A stretch of 41,096 nt of DNA. Origin: Treponema sp. (GTDB lineage Bacteria > Spirochaetota > Spirochaetia > Treponematales > Breznakiellaceae). A model generated the notes under the pieces. It was not told the origin of the DNA and made no database searches. It was given only the letters and a program-made list of their open reading frames with translations. Below are positions 1 to 8,980 of the stretch, piece by piece; position 1 is the stretch's first letter, and every line of letters begins with the position of its first letter. A program made the position numbers and the translations under genes. The stretch covers positions 1-41,096 of the forward strand of contig JAITLC010000048.1 in NCBI GenBank assembly GCA_031278095.1, read 5' to 3'.

Positions 1-28
1 TTTGCTCTACCAACTGAGCTAAGGTGGC
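1..28 (-). tRNA. 5' end of a tRNA gene (isoacceptor not determinable)
   Basis: Read on the minus strand from 28 to 1, the sequence starts with a 7-nt acceptor half GCCACCT, then TA, then a canonical D-arm (GCTC, loop AGTTGGTA, GAGC). The gene runs off the window edge before the anticodon, so the amino acid cannot be read. The acceptor half is compatible with a tRNA-Thr-like molecule, but that is a guess. It lies downstream of the flagellar operon in the same orientation and has its own promoter. Confidence 0.88.
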
Positions 29-39
29 ATGATAGGAAT

Positions 40-68
40 TTTATAACAATATGCGGAAAAAATGTCAA
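40..68 (-). promoter_or_regulatory. Sigma-70-type promoter of the tRNA gene
   Basis: On the minus strand a perfect TTGACA (-35, positions 68-63) is followed after exactly 17 nt by TATAAA (-10, positions 45-40). The predicted start point is a few bases before the tRNA 5' end at 28. A run of six T just after the -35 box could also serve as the U-tract of a terminator made by the hairpin at 71-104. Confidence 0.8.
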
Positions 69-70
69 TA

Positions 71-104
71 GAGGCTTTCCAAAACTTCAGCTTTGGAACG
101 GCAA
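71..104. repeat. Small hairpin repeat (TTCCAAAA family)
   Basis: An imperfect palindrome with arms GCTTTCCAAA and TTTGGAACGGC around a CTTCAG-type loop. It belongs to a hairpin family repeated through this window. It sits between the last gene of the flagellar operon and the tRNA promoter. Read on the minus strand it precedes a T-rich stretch and may work as the operon terminator. Confidence 0.55.
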
Positions 105-166
105 CCTTTAAAAATTGCAAGGGCCGGTGAAAAACTTGAAACCGGCTCATACGAAAAACCTGAAAT

Positions 167-769
167 TCAGCCGGATTCTCCGCCGAAGAGAGCCATGGCG
201 AGTTCGGCCTCGGAGATACTTATGCCCAGTTTTGAGGCTATGGTCTCGGCGGAGAAGCCTTGCCGGGCCAGTTCCGAAAAGCGCTCTCTCAGAATACGGG
301 GATCTTCCGGGAGGGAACCATACGGTGAGGCGTTCGGTACAGCTTCGCCCGCTTTCGTTCGCCCGGCCGGTTCACAGGTATTTTCCTGTCCGGCCGGAGG
401 AATTTGATAGTCCGGAGGGACATATTCTTCAACTTTTTCATCCGGAGCAGGGATAATTACCTGTTTTTTCCCCAATTCAGAGTACAGCCGCTCCCCGTCC
501 TGCCGTTTTTCCAGTTCCCGGACATATATTCCGGTACGTTTTTTTATATCCTCAAGAACGGTCTTCATGGACTCAATCCGGCTTTCCACTATTCGGGAGT
601 CCCTTTCGGTCGCCGAATCAATTTCGGCAATGAGCCGGGCGGTTTCCTTACGGTAGTCGGAGAGAAGATCCTCTCCCCGTGAAATTTTATTCATACGGAC
701 ATGAAAATAGACAAAGGTAAAGGCCCACAGGATGAGACTTGCGGCAGAAAAAATAATGAATAAAACCAC
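167..769 (-). CDS. Membrane-anchored coiled-coil protein with DUF6115/SwrB-like C-terminus
   Basis: A 200-residue protein that starts at a GTG preceded by GGGG. Residues about 2-22 form one hydrophobic N-terminal membrane segment. Residues about 30-95 are charged and heptad-like, probably a coiled coil. A low-complexity linker follows. The last 50 residues carry a helix-turn-helix-like motif (LARQGFSAETIASKLGIS), resembling the C-terminal domain of DUF6115/SwrB-type proteins that lie at the ends of flagellar operons in Firmicutes. It is the last gene of the operon, 2 nt after its neighbour. A role in flagellar regulation or assembly is inferred from position only. Confidence 0.6.
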   Translation of the reverse strand: MVLFIIFSAASLILWAFTFVYFHVRMNKISRGEDLLSDYRKETARLIAEIDSATERDSRIVESRIESMKTVLEDIKKRTGIYVRELEKRQDGERLYSELGKKQVIIPAPDEKVEEYVPPDYQIPPAGQENTCEPAGRTKAGEAVPNASPYGSLPEDPRILRERFSELARQGFSAETIASKLGISISEAELAMALFGGESG

Positions 770-771
770 GG

Positions 772-1116
772 CTACCCCGAAATATCTATACGGTGACCAA
801 GGGCAGGATCCCAGTTGACGGGCTTCTTTTTCCCTTCCTCTTCTCCGCTTTCCTCTCCATCCTGCCCTGCATTGCTTCCTTCGCCCTCTGCAAAGCTCCG
901 TCCCCTGCTTCTCCCTTCGTTATCTACTTTTTCCGTCCCGTCACCCAACTCCGGGGTAGCATTTACGGACTGTACATTCGCTTCATTTTTTTGCTGGGTC
1001 TGAACTGCCTGAATGGCCTGTTGAACCGCCAGTCCCTCCTTCTGGGCGATCTGGGCTTTTCCAACCTTGTCTACCTGGGTAAAAAGAGTCTGCAGATCAA
1101 TCGGCTGTATAGCCAT
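772..1116 (-). CDS. Small hydrophilic protein of unknown function in the flagellar operon
   Basis: A 114-residue protein with no membrane segment or signal peptide. The N-terminal 40 residues are the ordered-looking part (IDLQTLFTQVDKVGKAQIAQ). The middle is Gln-, Asn-, Gly- and Glu-rich low complexity, and it ends in DPALGHRIDISG. The start overlaps the 3' end of the fapA-like gene by 20 nt, which suggests translational coupling. I do not recognise a characterised family. Its position between the FapA-like protein and the DUF6115-like protein suggests it belongs to the same motility-associated set. Confidence 0.6.
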   Translation of the reverse strand: MAIQPIDLQTLFTQVDKVGKAQIAQKEGLAVQQAIQAVQTQQKNEANVQSVNATPELGDGTEKVDNEGRSRGRSFAEGEGSNAGQDGEESGEEEGKKKPVNWDPALGHRIDISG

Positions 1117-3058
1117 CGGGAACCTTCTTTAAGTCTTCGCCGGGCTCTTCATACTTTGTTACTCTGATAAGCCCATTTTCCAGTATAAAGGAAACAGCCC
1201 GGTACTCGGTTCTCACATCGTCTTTAGCGTCCCGGATGAGTATCTTTACTCCCGGATACACCTTGGACGAGGCGGAAACCCTGCCCCGGGTTTTAAGGCT
1301 GTTAAGGAATTCTTCAACCTTCCGGATTCCCTCTGCAGCTTTTTTTATGTCTCCTATGAGTATCTGCCGCCTGTCCATGAGTTCATTCAGGTAGGCTTCC
1401 TTGTCCTCAGGAAGACTTTTTCTCTGTTTTTTGATATTGATAAGCGTCTGGATGTTCCGCTGAATATCCTCCAATTCCTTTTCGGCCTTTTCCTTGTTTT
1501 CCTTATGCTCGTCCAGTTCCTCTTTGCTTTTGGGATCGAAACCTACTTCGCAGATCGTCTCAGTCCCGCTGGTAGGGCTGCCCAGGATCTTGGCATTGAT
1601 CTCTTCGCTGGCCCTGAGTCTTCCCCCGACAATATGGGCCCGTTTACCGTGACAGATGATACGCATAAAGGCATCCACCTGAGAATTGATTATTCCGTCG
1701 GAGGCTACCACCATGTTCCCCGATTCGACTATTGCGTTTTCAATAAAGCGCGCCCAGATAGATTTTCCTGCACGGACAAGTCCGCCGCTCTTTGCGGTAA
1801 TACCCTGATGAACGATGATGTCCCCTTCGGCATCCAGTTCCGCCTTCTCCACGGTACCATTTACCTCGATATTTCCGGCAGCTTTTACCGAGAAGCCGTC
1901 TTCCACGTTGCCGTTGATTACAACGGTTCCCAGGAAGATGATGTTCCCCGTCTTGAGGTTTACATCCCCGTTTACAGTATATACAGGCTCTACATTGATC
2001 TTCCCATTAACCACCACCACCTGACCATTGATATCCGCAATGATAGTGGCGCCATCATCACCTTCGTGGACATTCTTTCCCAGCGGGAGGCTGCATTCCT
2101 TTCCGTTTTTCGCGGGAATGACTTTGCCGGTAACGGTTCTGCCCACCCTTCCTGTTTCCGAGGGAATCTTCTTGGCCAAAGGTTGATTTTCCACCACGTT
2201 CTGAATGATGTTGAGTTCCTTAAAGTCGATGCGTCCGTTGCTCCCCTCGCGAAGCCGCACCTTGGTTTGATCCGTTTCAAAGTTGTACTGAATGTACGCG
2301 TCCCGGCCGTCTACGGGCCTGATCCCTTCGGCGATCAGCACGGGGGTCTTGTATTCAGGCGAATCGGCAAAATCACGGAGAAAATCCTCGTTAACCCCGT
2401 ACAGCACCCGGTTGTTCCGGAGGTAGGAAAGATAGGTTTCGGCAGAAATATCGCAGCCGCCGGGGCCCGGAGGGCTCACGGTAATAAAGGCCTTCATCTC
2501 ACCGTCGGAGATTTCCACACTCACCATGCTGTCGTTTACCGGCCTGTGTTCAAAATCTCCAACCCGGACATACACCCCTTCGGCGGCCTTTACCGTTTGT
2601 TTTACAAGGGTTTCTTCAATATCCTTTACCTGCCGGGCCCTGAGCGCATCAAGGGCCTGGGATTCCACGGCCTTCCTTCCCGTGCCTCCCGGAGGAGATA
2701 CCTTGAGGAAGGCGCCTTCCGGTGAAAGATGGACAAAGACCTGACCGTCATAATCTTCATTAATAGCAATATCAAAGTCGAAGTCTCCGCTTTCCTGGCC
2801 GGCTTCATTCTTTTCTTTCTTGGCGTGGACCCGCTCATAGGCCTTAATCTTCCATTCTTTCTTTCCGGAGCCCAAAATGCCCTTGAACCCCTTCTCGATA
2901 ACTTCATATTCCAGACGGCTGATGGGAACATCCAGGAGGGCGGCGGCTTCGGAAACTGCCAGTTCCAGGGTTATCCCGCCGGCCTCCACGGTAGTGATGG
3001 TTCTGTCCTGTTCCAATTGGTCTTTGACAATGTGTTGAAGCCGGACAAAATCGACCAT
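1097..3058 (-). CDS. FapA/DUF342 polymer-forming cytoplasmic protein
   Basis: A 653-residue protein. Residues about 15-75 resemble a Jag-N type domain (LLDVPISRLEYEVIEKGFKG, then a GSGKKEW motif). The central region, about residues 200-500, is the FapA (DUF342) region. Its repeated short beta-strands with regular Gly/Val/Ile spacing (INGNVEDGF, GNIEVNGTV, GDIIVHQGI) suit a right-handed beta-helix. Residues about 510-590 are a strongly charged coiled coil, and a small C-terminal domain follows. FapA-family proteins are often encoded beside flagellar or chemotaxis genes. The molecular role is not established. The gene starts 8 nt after fliA and so is probably co-transcribed with it. Confidence 0.82.
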   Translation of the reverse strand: MVDFVRLQHIVKDQLEQDRTITTVEAGGITLELAVSEAAALLDVPISRLEYEVIEKGFKGILGSGKKEWKIKAYERVHAKKEKNEAGQESGDFDFDIAINEDYDGQVFVHLSPEGAFLKVSPPGGTGRKAVESQALDALRARQVKDIEETLVKQTVKAAEGVYVRVGDFEHRPVNDSMVSVEISDGEMKAFITVSPPGPGGCDISAETYLSYLRNNRVLYGVNEDFLRDFADSPEYKTPVLIAEGIRPVDGRDAYIQYNFETDQTKVRLREGSNGRIDFKELNIIQNVVENQPLAKKIPSETGRVGRTVTGKVIPAKNGKECSLPLGKNVHEGDDGATIIADINGQVVVVNGKINVEPVYTVNGDVNLKTGNIIFLGTVVINGNVEDGFSVKAAGNIEVNGTVEKAELDAEGDIIVHQGITAKSGGLVRAGKSIWARFIENAIVESGNMVVASDGIINSQVDAFMRIICHGKRAHIVGGRLRASEEINAKILGSPTSGTETICEVGFDPKSKEELDEHKENKEKAEKELEDIQRNIQTLINIKKQRKSLPEDKEAYLNELMDRRQILIGDIKKAAEGIRKVEEFLNSLKTRGRVSASSKVYPGVKILIRDAKDDVRTEYRAVSFILENGLIRVTKYEEPGEDLKKVPDGYTAD

Positions 3059-3066
3059 GAACTCTC

Positions 3067-3864
3067 CTACATAATGCCTTTTCTGACATTGGTGAGTTTG
3101 GCCCGGAGACGGAGCATGGCCTTGGAATGAAGCTGGGATACACGGGATTCGGTAACTTTCATTACTTCCCCGATTTCTTTAAGGGTAAGATCTTCATACC
3201 AATAGAGGACGAGGATCTGTTTTTCTTTTTCAGGAAGTTCCTTGATAGCATCAATGATCACCCGGCGTATCTCGTCTTTTTCTACCATTACATCGGGATG
3301 GAGGCTTACCGGCGATTCTATGGTGTCGCCTATGGAATTTTTTTCGTTTTCATCCACCCCCGACCACACCTCATTGAGGGAAACGATCGAAGTAGCGGAT
3401 ATCCTCATGACGGTTTTGGAATACTCTTCATCATCAAGACCCATGGAGGAGGCAATCTCCTGATCCGTAGCGGTTCTGCCCATCTGGGATTCCAGATTGG
3501 CTATGGCTTCTTCAAGTTCCTTGGCTTTCTTACGTACCGAGCGGGGTACCCAGTCTATCTGACGCAGTTCATCAAAGATGGCTCCCCGAATCCGGGTAAC
3601 CGCATAGGTTTTGAATTTAACGCCCCGATCGGGATCGTATTTATCAATGGCGTCAAGAAGCCCGATGGAACCGAAACCCACAAGATCGTCAAATTCCACA
3701 TTGTGCGGCATCCCTACGGCGACTTTACCGGCAACAAATTTAACCAGAGGTGAGTATTGAATGACAAAAGTCTCCCGTATCTTCTGATCCTTTGTCCGCC
3801 GGTATTCCAGCCAGAGCCGCTCTTCGACTTTTTCATCCATGGGCTCTTTACTTGCCATTCCCAT
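3067..3864 (-). CDS. fliA: RNA polymerase sigma factor FliA/WhiG (sigma-28)
   Basis: A 265-residue sigma factor of the FliA/WhiG type, expected to direct transcription of late flagellar and chemotaxis genes. Region 2 is clear (VEFDDLVGFGSIGLLDAIDK, then RGVKFKTYAVTRIRGAIFDE). Region 3 follows, and region 4 near the C-terminus has the helix-turn-helix LTLKEIGEVMKVTESRVSQ. Length matches the family. It lies 3 nt after the upstream two-TM protein gene and 8 nt before the FapA gene. No FlgM anti-sigma gene is seen in the window. Placing fliA inside the long operon with flhF and flhG matches other spirochaetes. Confidence 0.95.
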   Translation of the reverse strand: MGMASKEPMDEKVEERLWLEYRRTKDQKIRETFVIQYSPLVKFVAGKVAVGMPHNVEFDDLVGFGSIGLLDAIDKYDPDRGVKFKTYAVTRIRGAIFDELRQIDWVPRSVRKKAKELEEAIANLESQMGRTATDQEIASSMGLDDEEYSKTVMRISATSIVSLNEVWSGVDENEKNSIGDTIESPVSLHPDVMVEKDEIRRVIIDAIKELPEKEKQILVLYWYEDLTLKEIGEVMKVTESRVSQLHSKAMLRLRAKLTNVRKGIM

Positions 3865-3867
3865 CCG

Positions 3868-4566
3868 TTAATCCTTGTTCAGTTTGGTTCTGATGGCCTG
3901 AGCCAGCTCCTTGGGGTTAAAATCGCCGCCCAGGTTCGCGGATTTCCCTGCGGAGCTCCATTTCGGCGTCGAAACAGACGCCGGAGCGCTGTCTACAACA
4001 CCTTCCTTCATTTCCTTTCCATCGGATGAGAGAAAAGAACCGGCCATTGAATCAATATCCGGCAATACATCCACCGTCTCCACTACTGGAGCAAAATCAT
4101 CATCCGGCGGAGAGAGCGAAGGCTCTTTTCTATTGGCGGCAACCCTTGGTTTCGGAGCTTCAGCCTCATGAAAAACCGCCTCTTTTACAGTATAATCACC
4201 TTTAGCATTTTGATCTACACCTCCAACAAGATCGTCTATATTGCCCACCTCGTCGCCTTCTCCTTCGTCCCGGTACATTTTGGAGATAGCGGCTTCGTCA
4301 TCCCCGATGATCATGTTAACCCGGCTGCCCATGGTCTGATTATCCCCAATAGGTTCATCCATATCAAAATCGTCTCCCTCCAGAATCTCGGGGACATAGT
4401 TTCCAACAAGGAATTGAATGGCGGCGGCCAGGACAAAGAAGACTACCGCAAAGATTAAGGCCCTAAAAAGTACAACAAAAAGGCCCGCTCCGGAAAACAG
4501 GCCCACAAGAAGGGAAAGAATGAAGCCGGTAACGGCGGTAATGGCGCAATTTCTTATGTTTACCAT
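3868..4566 (-). CDS. Conserved-position membrane protein between flhG and fliA (unknown function)
   Basis: A 232-residue protein with two closely spaced N-terminal membrane segments (about residues 8-29 and 33-53). A long acidic, probably disordered cytoplasmic part follows. The C-terminal 25 residues look more ordered (GGDFNPKELAQAIRTKLNKD). I recognise no domain. It lies 12 nt downstream of flhG and 3 nt upstream of fliA, so it is co-transcribed with both. A structural or regulatory flagellar role is inferred only from position. Confidence 0.7.
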   Translation of the reverse strand: MVNIRNCAITAVTGFILSLLVGLFSGAGLFVVLFRALIFAVVFFVLAAAIQFLVGNYVPEILEGDDFDMDEPIGDNQTMGSRVNMIIGDDEAAISKMYRDEGEGDEVGNIDDLVGGVDQNAKGDYTVKEAVFHEAEAPKPRVAANRKEPSLSPPDDDFAPVVETVDVLPDIDSMAGSFLSSDGKEMKEGVVDSAPASVSTPKWSSAGKSANLGGDFNPKELAQAIRTKLNKD

Positions 4567-4578
4567 AAAAAGTTCCTG

Positions 4579-5514
4579 TTAACCGCCGAATATCCGGCGC
4601 ATCATGGCTCCAAAACCCCCGGCTTCCTTGAAGCCGGTATTATCCATCCGGGCAACAATATGCTGCACGCACTGGGAAGCTTTGCAGCGCGGATCGGTAA
4701 CCATAAAGGGTTTCTGCCTGAGCACTGCCTTGCTCACCTCAGGATCGTCATAGATAAAGCCCAGATAATCCACTTTCAGGTTGAGGAACTGCCCTGCGGT
4801 CTTTATCATCCTGTCGGAAACCTTCATGGCGTCCCCTACCCCTTTTACCCGGTTTACTACCAGTTTAAGTCCCATGTTGAGATTTTCATACTCGGTTGCA
4901 ATGATCTTGATGATGCCATAGGCATCGGTAATGGCGGTCGGTTCCGGGGTGGCGATGATCACGGCGTCGTCTGCGGCGGCGATAAAGTCCAGTACATTAC
5001 TTGAAACCCCCGCGCTGGTATCAATAATGATGATGTCCGCCGTACTGAGTGTGTCCAACTCGGTGATGAAATTCTGCCGCTCATCTTCCGAAAGGTTGGC
5101 AATCTGGGAAAAGCCCGAAGCGCCGGCCACGATGGAGATGCCGTAGGGAGATTCCACCATGATCTCCCGCATGGTTTTCTGCTTACGGATAACATGGTAG
5201 AGATTGTATTTGGGAGTCATGTCCAGCATGACATTTACATTGGCAAGTCCCAGATCCGCATCCATAACCACTACCTTTTTTCCCAGCCGGGCATAGGCCA
5301 GAGCCATGTTTACCGAAAGGTTAGTCTTCCCTACCCCGCCTTTGCCCGAGGTAACGGTTATTATTCTGGCTTTTTTTGCCGGAGCAGCAGAACTGTTCCG
5401 CGTTTCTGACTTTTCCAGACCCATGGCGTCGGCATACCCCTTTGCAGGAGAACGTTTACTTTGAGCCATCATCTTCCTCAGTTCTTCAGCCTGATCTTCC
5501 ATCATTATCTCCAT
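4579..5514 (-). CDS. flhG: FlhG (FleN/YlxH) MinD-like ATPase
   Basis: A 311-residue ParA/MinD-type ATPase that controls flagellar number and placement with FlhF. The N-terminal stretch contains DQAEELRKMM, which fits the DQAxxLR activation motif that stimulates the FlhF GTPase. The deviant Walker A loop SGKGGVGKTN is at about residues 56-65, and the MDADLG motif near 84-89. The Asp of IIIIDTSAG is further downstream. Start ATG at 5514 is kept because it retains the DQAxxLR helix. The gene overlaps the end of flhF by 10 nt. Confidence 0.94.
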   Translation of the reverse strand: MEIMMEDQAEELRKMMAQSKRSPAKGYADAMGLEKSETRNSSAAPAKKARIITVTSGKGGVGKTNLSVNMALAYARLGKKVVVMDADLGLANVNVMLDMTPKYNLYHVIRKQKTMREIMVESPYGISIVAGASGFSQIANLSEDERQNFITELDTLSTADIIIIDTSAGVSSNVLDFIAAADDAVIIATPEPTAITDAYGIIKIIATEYENLNMGLKLVVNRVKGVGDAMKVSDRMIKTAGQFLNLKVDYLGFIYDDPEVSKAVLRQKPFMVTDPRCKASQCVQHIVARMDNTGFKEAGGFGAMMRRIFGG

Positions 5515-6839
5515 CGAATCATTTTACTTTCATCACAGGGGAAACGCTTCTCAAGTTTTTCCCGGTTTACGGTAAAGTCGTCAAGACAGCTGAGAAACCT
5601 GAGCGCGTGGGCGATCTGTATATCCCGTGGAACTTTCTGTCCGTCTGTAATATAAGATATACTCTTTCCTTTATCGGCAAGTACGCTTATCACATTACCC
5701 AGCCTGTATGTTTCATCCAGTTTTGTAATGACTACTGCCTGAAAATTGAAAGGCTCAAACTGCTGCAGGATAATTTCAATGTCGCTTGCCTTGGTAGTAG
5801 CCGCAATGACCAGATGCACTTCTGCATGAGGCCCCAGCGCGGAGAGAATCTGATGCATCTCCCCCAGTTTTTTTGAATCACGGGGACTCTTGCCAATGGT
5901 GTCGATCAGGATCATATCGGCGCCGGTAGAACTAAGGGCAACAACCTTGCGGAGGTCTTCGTAGTTGTCCACCATCTCTACGGAAATTCCCATATAGTTT
6001 CCAAAAGTTTCTATCTGGGCCTTGGCTCCAACCTTAAAAGCATCAATGGTAATGATTTTGATTGCCTGGGGTTTACGGCCCGCCCGGTCGGTACCGTAGA
6101 AGGCTGCCAGCTTGGCAATGGTGCTGGTCTTACCCACTCCCGTAGGGCCGACGAGTACCAGGAGCCGGGGACGCCTGTGGAACTGGCTTTCCTCATGGAC
6201 ACTGATCCTCTCTCCGATCCATTCCAGCGCCCTGTCCTGAACCTCTTCGTAATTATCGAGAATTTCCAAGGGCAGTTCCTTCCTGGCCCGTTCCAGGATT
6301 GAATTGATAAAGGCAGGAGAAAAATCGTTGCCTTTAAGTACCCCGGCAAGACGCTGGAGCGAAGGATGTTCACCGGCTTTCTCTGAAGTATTGGCAGCGT
6401 CAAGTATTTCCTTAATATCGCGCACGTCGCTTAATACCTGCAGAATGGCAGGATCCTTGCCGGCGGAAGCGAGAATCTTCCTCTTTTCTTCCTCATCGGT
6501 ACCCCTGACTGACTGTCCGGTGGCAGTAACAGTACTGCTGTCGGCCGGGATGCCGGAGGGTATAAAACCGCCTCCCGCGCCTGCGGAAAGAGCGCCTGTA
6601 TAGCCCTGGTAGGGGACAGGACTTGAACGGCTGCCTGCCATTGCGGAAAAGGGATTATTTCTGCCATCGCTTAAAAGACAATACTTTACTTCCAGCAGCT
6701 CTCTGGGAAAGAGACCAAATAAGCCTCCCTCTGTAACAAAGCGCTGTTCCAGTACCTGTACCTTTTTATCTCCAAACCGGCGCCGGATCTTTTTGAAGCA
6801 ATCATCCAGATCACGTCCCTGTTCCACGTAGGTAAGCAT
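5505..6839 (-). CDS. flhF: FlhF, SRP-type GTPase for flagellar placement
   Basis: A 444-residue SRP-family GTPase. The N-terminal B domain is basic, with a low-complexity Ser/Gly/Pro linker at about residues 60-115. The N and G domains follow. G motifs are visible: P-loop GPTGVGKT (231-238), DTIGKSPRD (about 313-321), TKLDET (372-377) and DGQKVPRDI (399-407). It acts at the membrane to mark the site of flagellar assembly and is antagonised by FlhG. It starts 14 nt after flhA, behind a purine-rich ribosome-binding site (GGGGAGGAAA). Confidence 0.95.
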   Translation of the reverse strand: MLTYVEQGRDLDDCFKKIRRRFGDKKVQVLEQRFVTEGGLFGLFPRELLEVKYCLLSDGRNNPFSAMAGSRSSPVPYQGYTGALSAGAGGGFIPSGIPADSSTVTATGQSVRGTDEEEKRKILASAGKDPAILQVLSDVRDIKEILDAANTSEKAGEHPSLQRLAGVLKGNDFSPAFINSILERARKELPLEILDNYEEVQDRALEWIGERISVHEESQFHRRPRLLVLVGPTGVGKTSTIAKLAAFYGTDRAGRKPQAIKIITIDAFKVGAKAQIETFGNYMGISVEMVDNYEDLRKVVALSSTGADMILIDTIGKSPRDSKKLGEMHQILSALGPHAEVHLVIAATTKASDIEIILQQFEPFNFQAVVITKLDETYRLGNVISVLADKGKSISYITDGQKVPRDIQIAHALRFLSCLDDFTVNREKLEKRFPCDESKMIRWR

Positions 6840-6853
6840 CTGTTTCCTCCCCG

Positions 6854-8980
6854 CTACTCGATACGGATAGTACCTATGGATTCCACTGTAAAATCTGAAG
6901 CGATCTCATGAACCGAAAGAACAGCCAACTGAGGCAGCTCCCGTTCACAGGAAGACCGTACCAGATGCCGTACCGATTCGGAACAGAGCAGCACCGGAAC
7001 CCAGTGCTGCTGCTGTACTGCCGTTACCGACTTTGAGAGGGCCTTGATCCAGTCCCTGTGTTTTGCCGGATCCATGACGGCGATCAATTCTCCGGAGCTG
7101 GTCTCAACTCTGCTTTTCAGAATCTCCTCTTCAAGGCTCTTTTCGATGGTAAGAACCCTGATTCGCCGGTTTTCATCGGCAAACTGGCTGCAGATCTGTC
7201 CGGCCAGAGCCTGACGGCATTTCTCCACAAGGAACCAAACCTCCTTGGTAACAGGGGCAAAGTCCGCCATGGCCTCCATGATCGAAACCAGATTCCGTAT
7301 GGAAACCTGCTCCCGCAGAAGACCCTGCAGCACCTTCTGTATCCGTCCCAGGGGAAGTCCTTCCTTCTGGTTAAGCTGGGTTGCAAGAACGGCTTCCACG
7401 ACAGCAGGATAATTTTTCTTGAGTTCATCGAGAATCTGCTGGGTCTCCTGATAACCCAAAAGATCCGCCGCATGGTGACGAATAATCGCCTGCAGATGTG
7501 TAGCGATAATGGTGGGCGGATCAACCACCGTGTAGCCTGAACGTTCCGCTTCATCCCGCTGGGATTCCTTGACCCACACCGCAGGAAGGCCGAATGCAGG
7601 ATCTACGGTGTTTTCGCCGGCAATCTCCGCAGTTACCGTTCCCGGATTAATGCAGAGGAAAGAACCGATTCTGATCTTTCCCCGTCCCACATCAACGCCT
7701 TTAATCTTGAAACAGTACTCCGAAGGCTCAAGCATAAGACTGTCAATGATTCTGATCTTGGGAATAACCAGTCCCAGTTCCAGCGCAGACTCTCTGCGGA
7801 CACGTTTGATCCGTTCAAGAAGCTCCACACTGTTATTCTTGTCAACAAGGGGCACAAGGCTGTAGCCGATCTCCAGGGAAATATCGTCCAGGGGCACTAT
7901 CGGCGGCAGTTCTCCTGTTTCCTCGGCGGATTTTTTTGCTTTTTCTCCAGCCTTTGCCATGGCGGCTCCCGTGCGGGCTTCCCGCTGTTTGGCAGTCCTC
8001 AGCCGTGCGGCAAGGAGGAACATAAGTACGGCAAGAGGGATCAGCACATACCAGGGAAAACCGGGAAGGAAGGAAAACAGGAGGAGTACCGAAGCCCCCA
8101 CCATGTAGATTCGCCATTCCCGTTTGAAGGTATCGGCAATGTCCTTGTCGAGAGCATTGTTGCTCATGGATCGGGCCATCATGATGCCTGTTGCGGTAGA
8201 AATAAGAATTGCGGGAAACTGGGTAAGAAGGCCGTCGCCTACGGAGAAGGCAATATAGGTACTTACCGCCGCGGAAAGCGGTTCCCCGTGAACGGCAGAG
8301 CCGATGATGATACCTCCCAGAATATTGACCGCCGTAATAAAGATCCCAACCTGAACATTACCCTGAATGAATTTACTGGCGCCGTCCATGCGGCTGTAGA
8401 AATCCAGTTCCTGCCTGAGTTCATTTGACTGGGCTTTTGCCTCCTGTTCGGTGATGTAGCCCTGGTTAAGCTGGCTTTCTATGTTCATCTGTTTGGGGTT
8501 CATGGAATCCAGGGCAAAGCGGGCAGCCACCTCGGAGATCCTGGTCGCACCCTTGGTGATTACCAGCACCTGGACTGCTATGATAACGATAAAGATCACG
8601 AATCCTACAACCAAACCTTCCGTATTTCCCGAACCGACAACAAAGGTGGAAAAGGCCCGGATCATCCGGCCGTCAAAGCGCTCGCCCCGGGTAAGGATAA
8701 GCCGTGTGGAAGAAACGTTAAGGGCCAGGCCGAAAACCGTTAACAGAAGCAGCATGGTCGGAAAGACGGTAAAATCGGAGGCCTTTTTGACATAGAGCAC
8801 CGTAAGGAGGATAACCAGGGCCAGCATCAGGTTCATTGTCATGAACATATCCAGCAATACTGTCGGTATGGGGACTATCATCATCACTACCACCACCACC
8901 ACAGACAGGGGCATGATAAATTGCTGCAGACCTCCGGCCAAACCGGCCGGCGCAGAATTTTGCACGGGCACATCAGCCAT
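6854..8980 (-). CDS. flhA: FlhA, flagellar type III export gate protein
   Basis: A 708-residue FHIPEP-family protein of typical length. About eight membrane segments occupy roughly residues 20-325, with the conserved cytoplasmic loop containing SSTRLILTRGERFDG. A large soluble C-terminal domain (about 365-708) docks chaperone-substrate complexes. FlhA forms the nonameric ring of the export gate together with FliP, FliQ, FliR and FlhB. The start overlaps the flhB stop by 8 nt, so translation is probably coupled. Confidence 0.96.
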   Translation of the reverse strand: MADVPVQNSAPAGLAGGLQQFIMPLSVVVVVVMMIVPIPTVLLDMFMTMNLMLALVILLTVLYVKKASDFTVFPTMLLLLTVFGLALNVSSTRLILTRGERFDGRMIRAFSTFVVGSGNTEGLVVGFVIFIVIIAVQVLVITKGATRISEVAARFALDSMNPKQMNIESQLNQGYITEQEAKAQSNELRQELDFYSRMDGASKFIQGNVQVGIFITAVNILGGIIIGSAVHGEPLSAAVSTYIAFSVGDGLLTQFPAILISTATGIMMARSMSNNALDKDIADTFKREWRIYMVGASVLLLFSFLPGFPWYVLIPLAVLMFLLAARLRTAKQREARTGAAMAKAGEKAKKSAEETGELPPIVPLDDISLEIGYSLVPLVDKNNSVELLERIKRVRRESALELGLVIPKIRIIDSLMLEPSEYCFKIKGVDVGRGKIRIGSFLCINPGTVTAEIAGENTVDPAFGLPAVWVKESQRDEAERSGYTVVDPPTIIATHLQAIIRHHAADLLGYQETQQILDELKKNYPAVVEAVLATQLNQKEGLPLGRIQKVLQGLLREQVSIRNLVSIMEAMADFAPVTKEVWFLVEKCRQALAGQICSQFADENRRIRVLTIEKSLEEEILKSRVETSSGELIAVMDPAKHRDWIKALSKSVTAVQQQHWVPVLLCSESVRHLVRSSCERELPQLAVLSVHEIASDFTVESIGTIRIE

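Noticed and set aside
1505..2725. Long plus-strand ORF (406 codons) opposite the fapA-like gene
   Set aside because: It is exactly antisense to a well-supported DUF342 protein, shows no recognisable domain, and lacks a ribosome-binding site. It is a shadow produced by codon bias.
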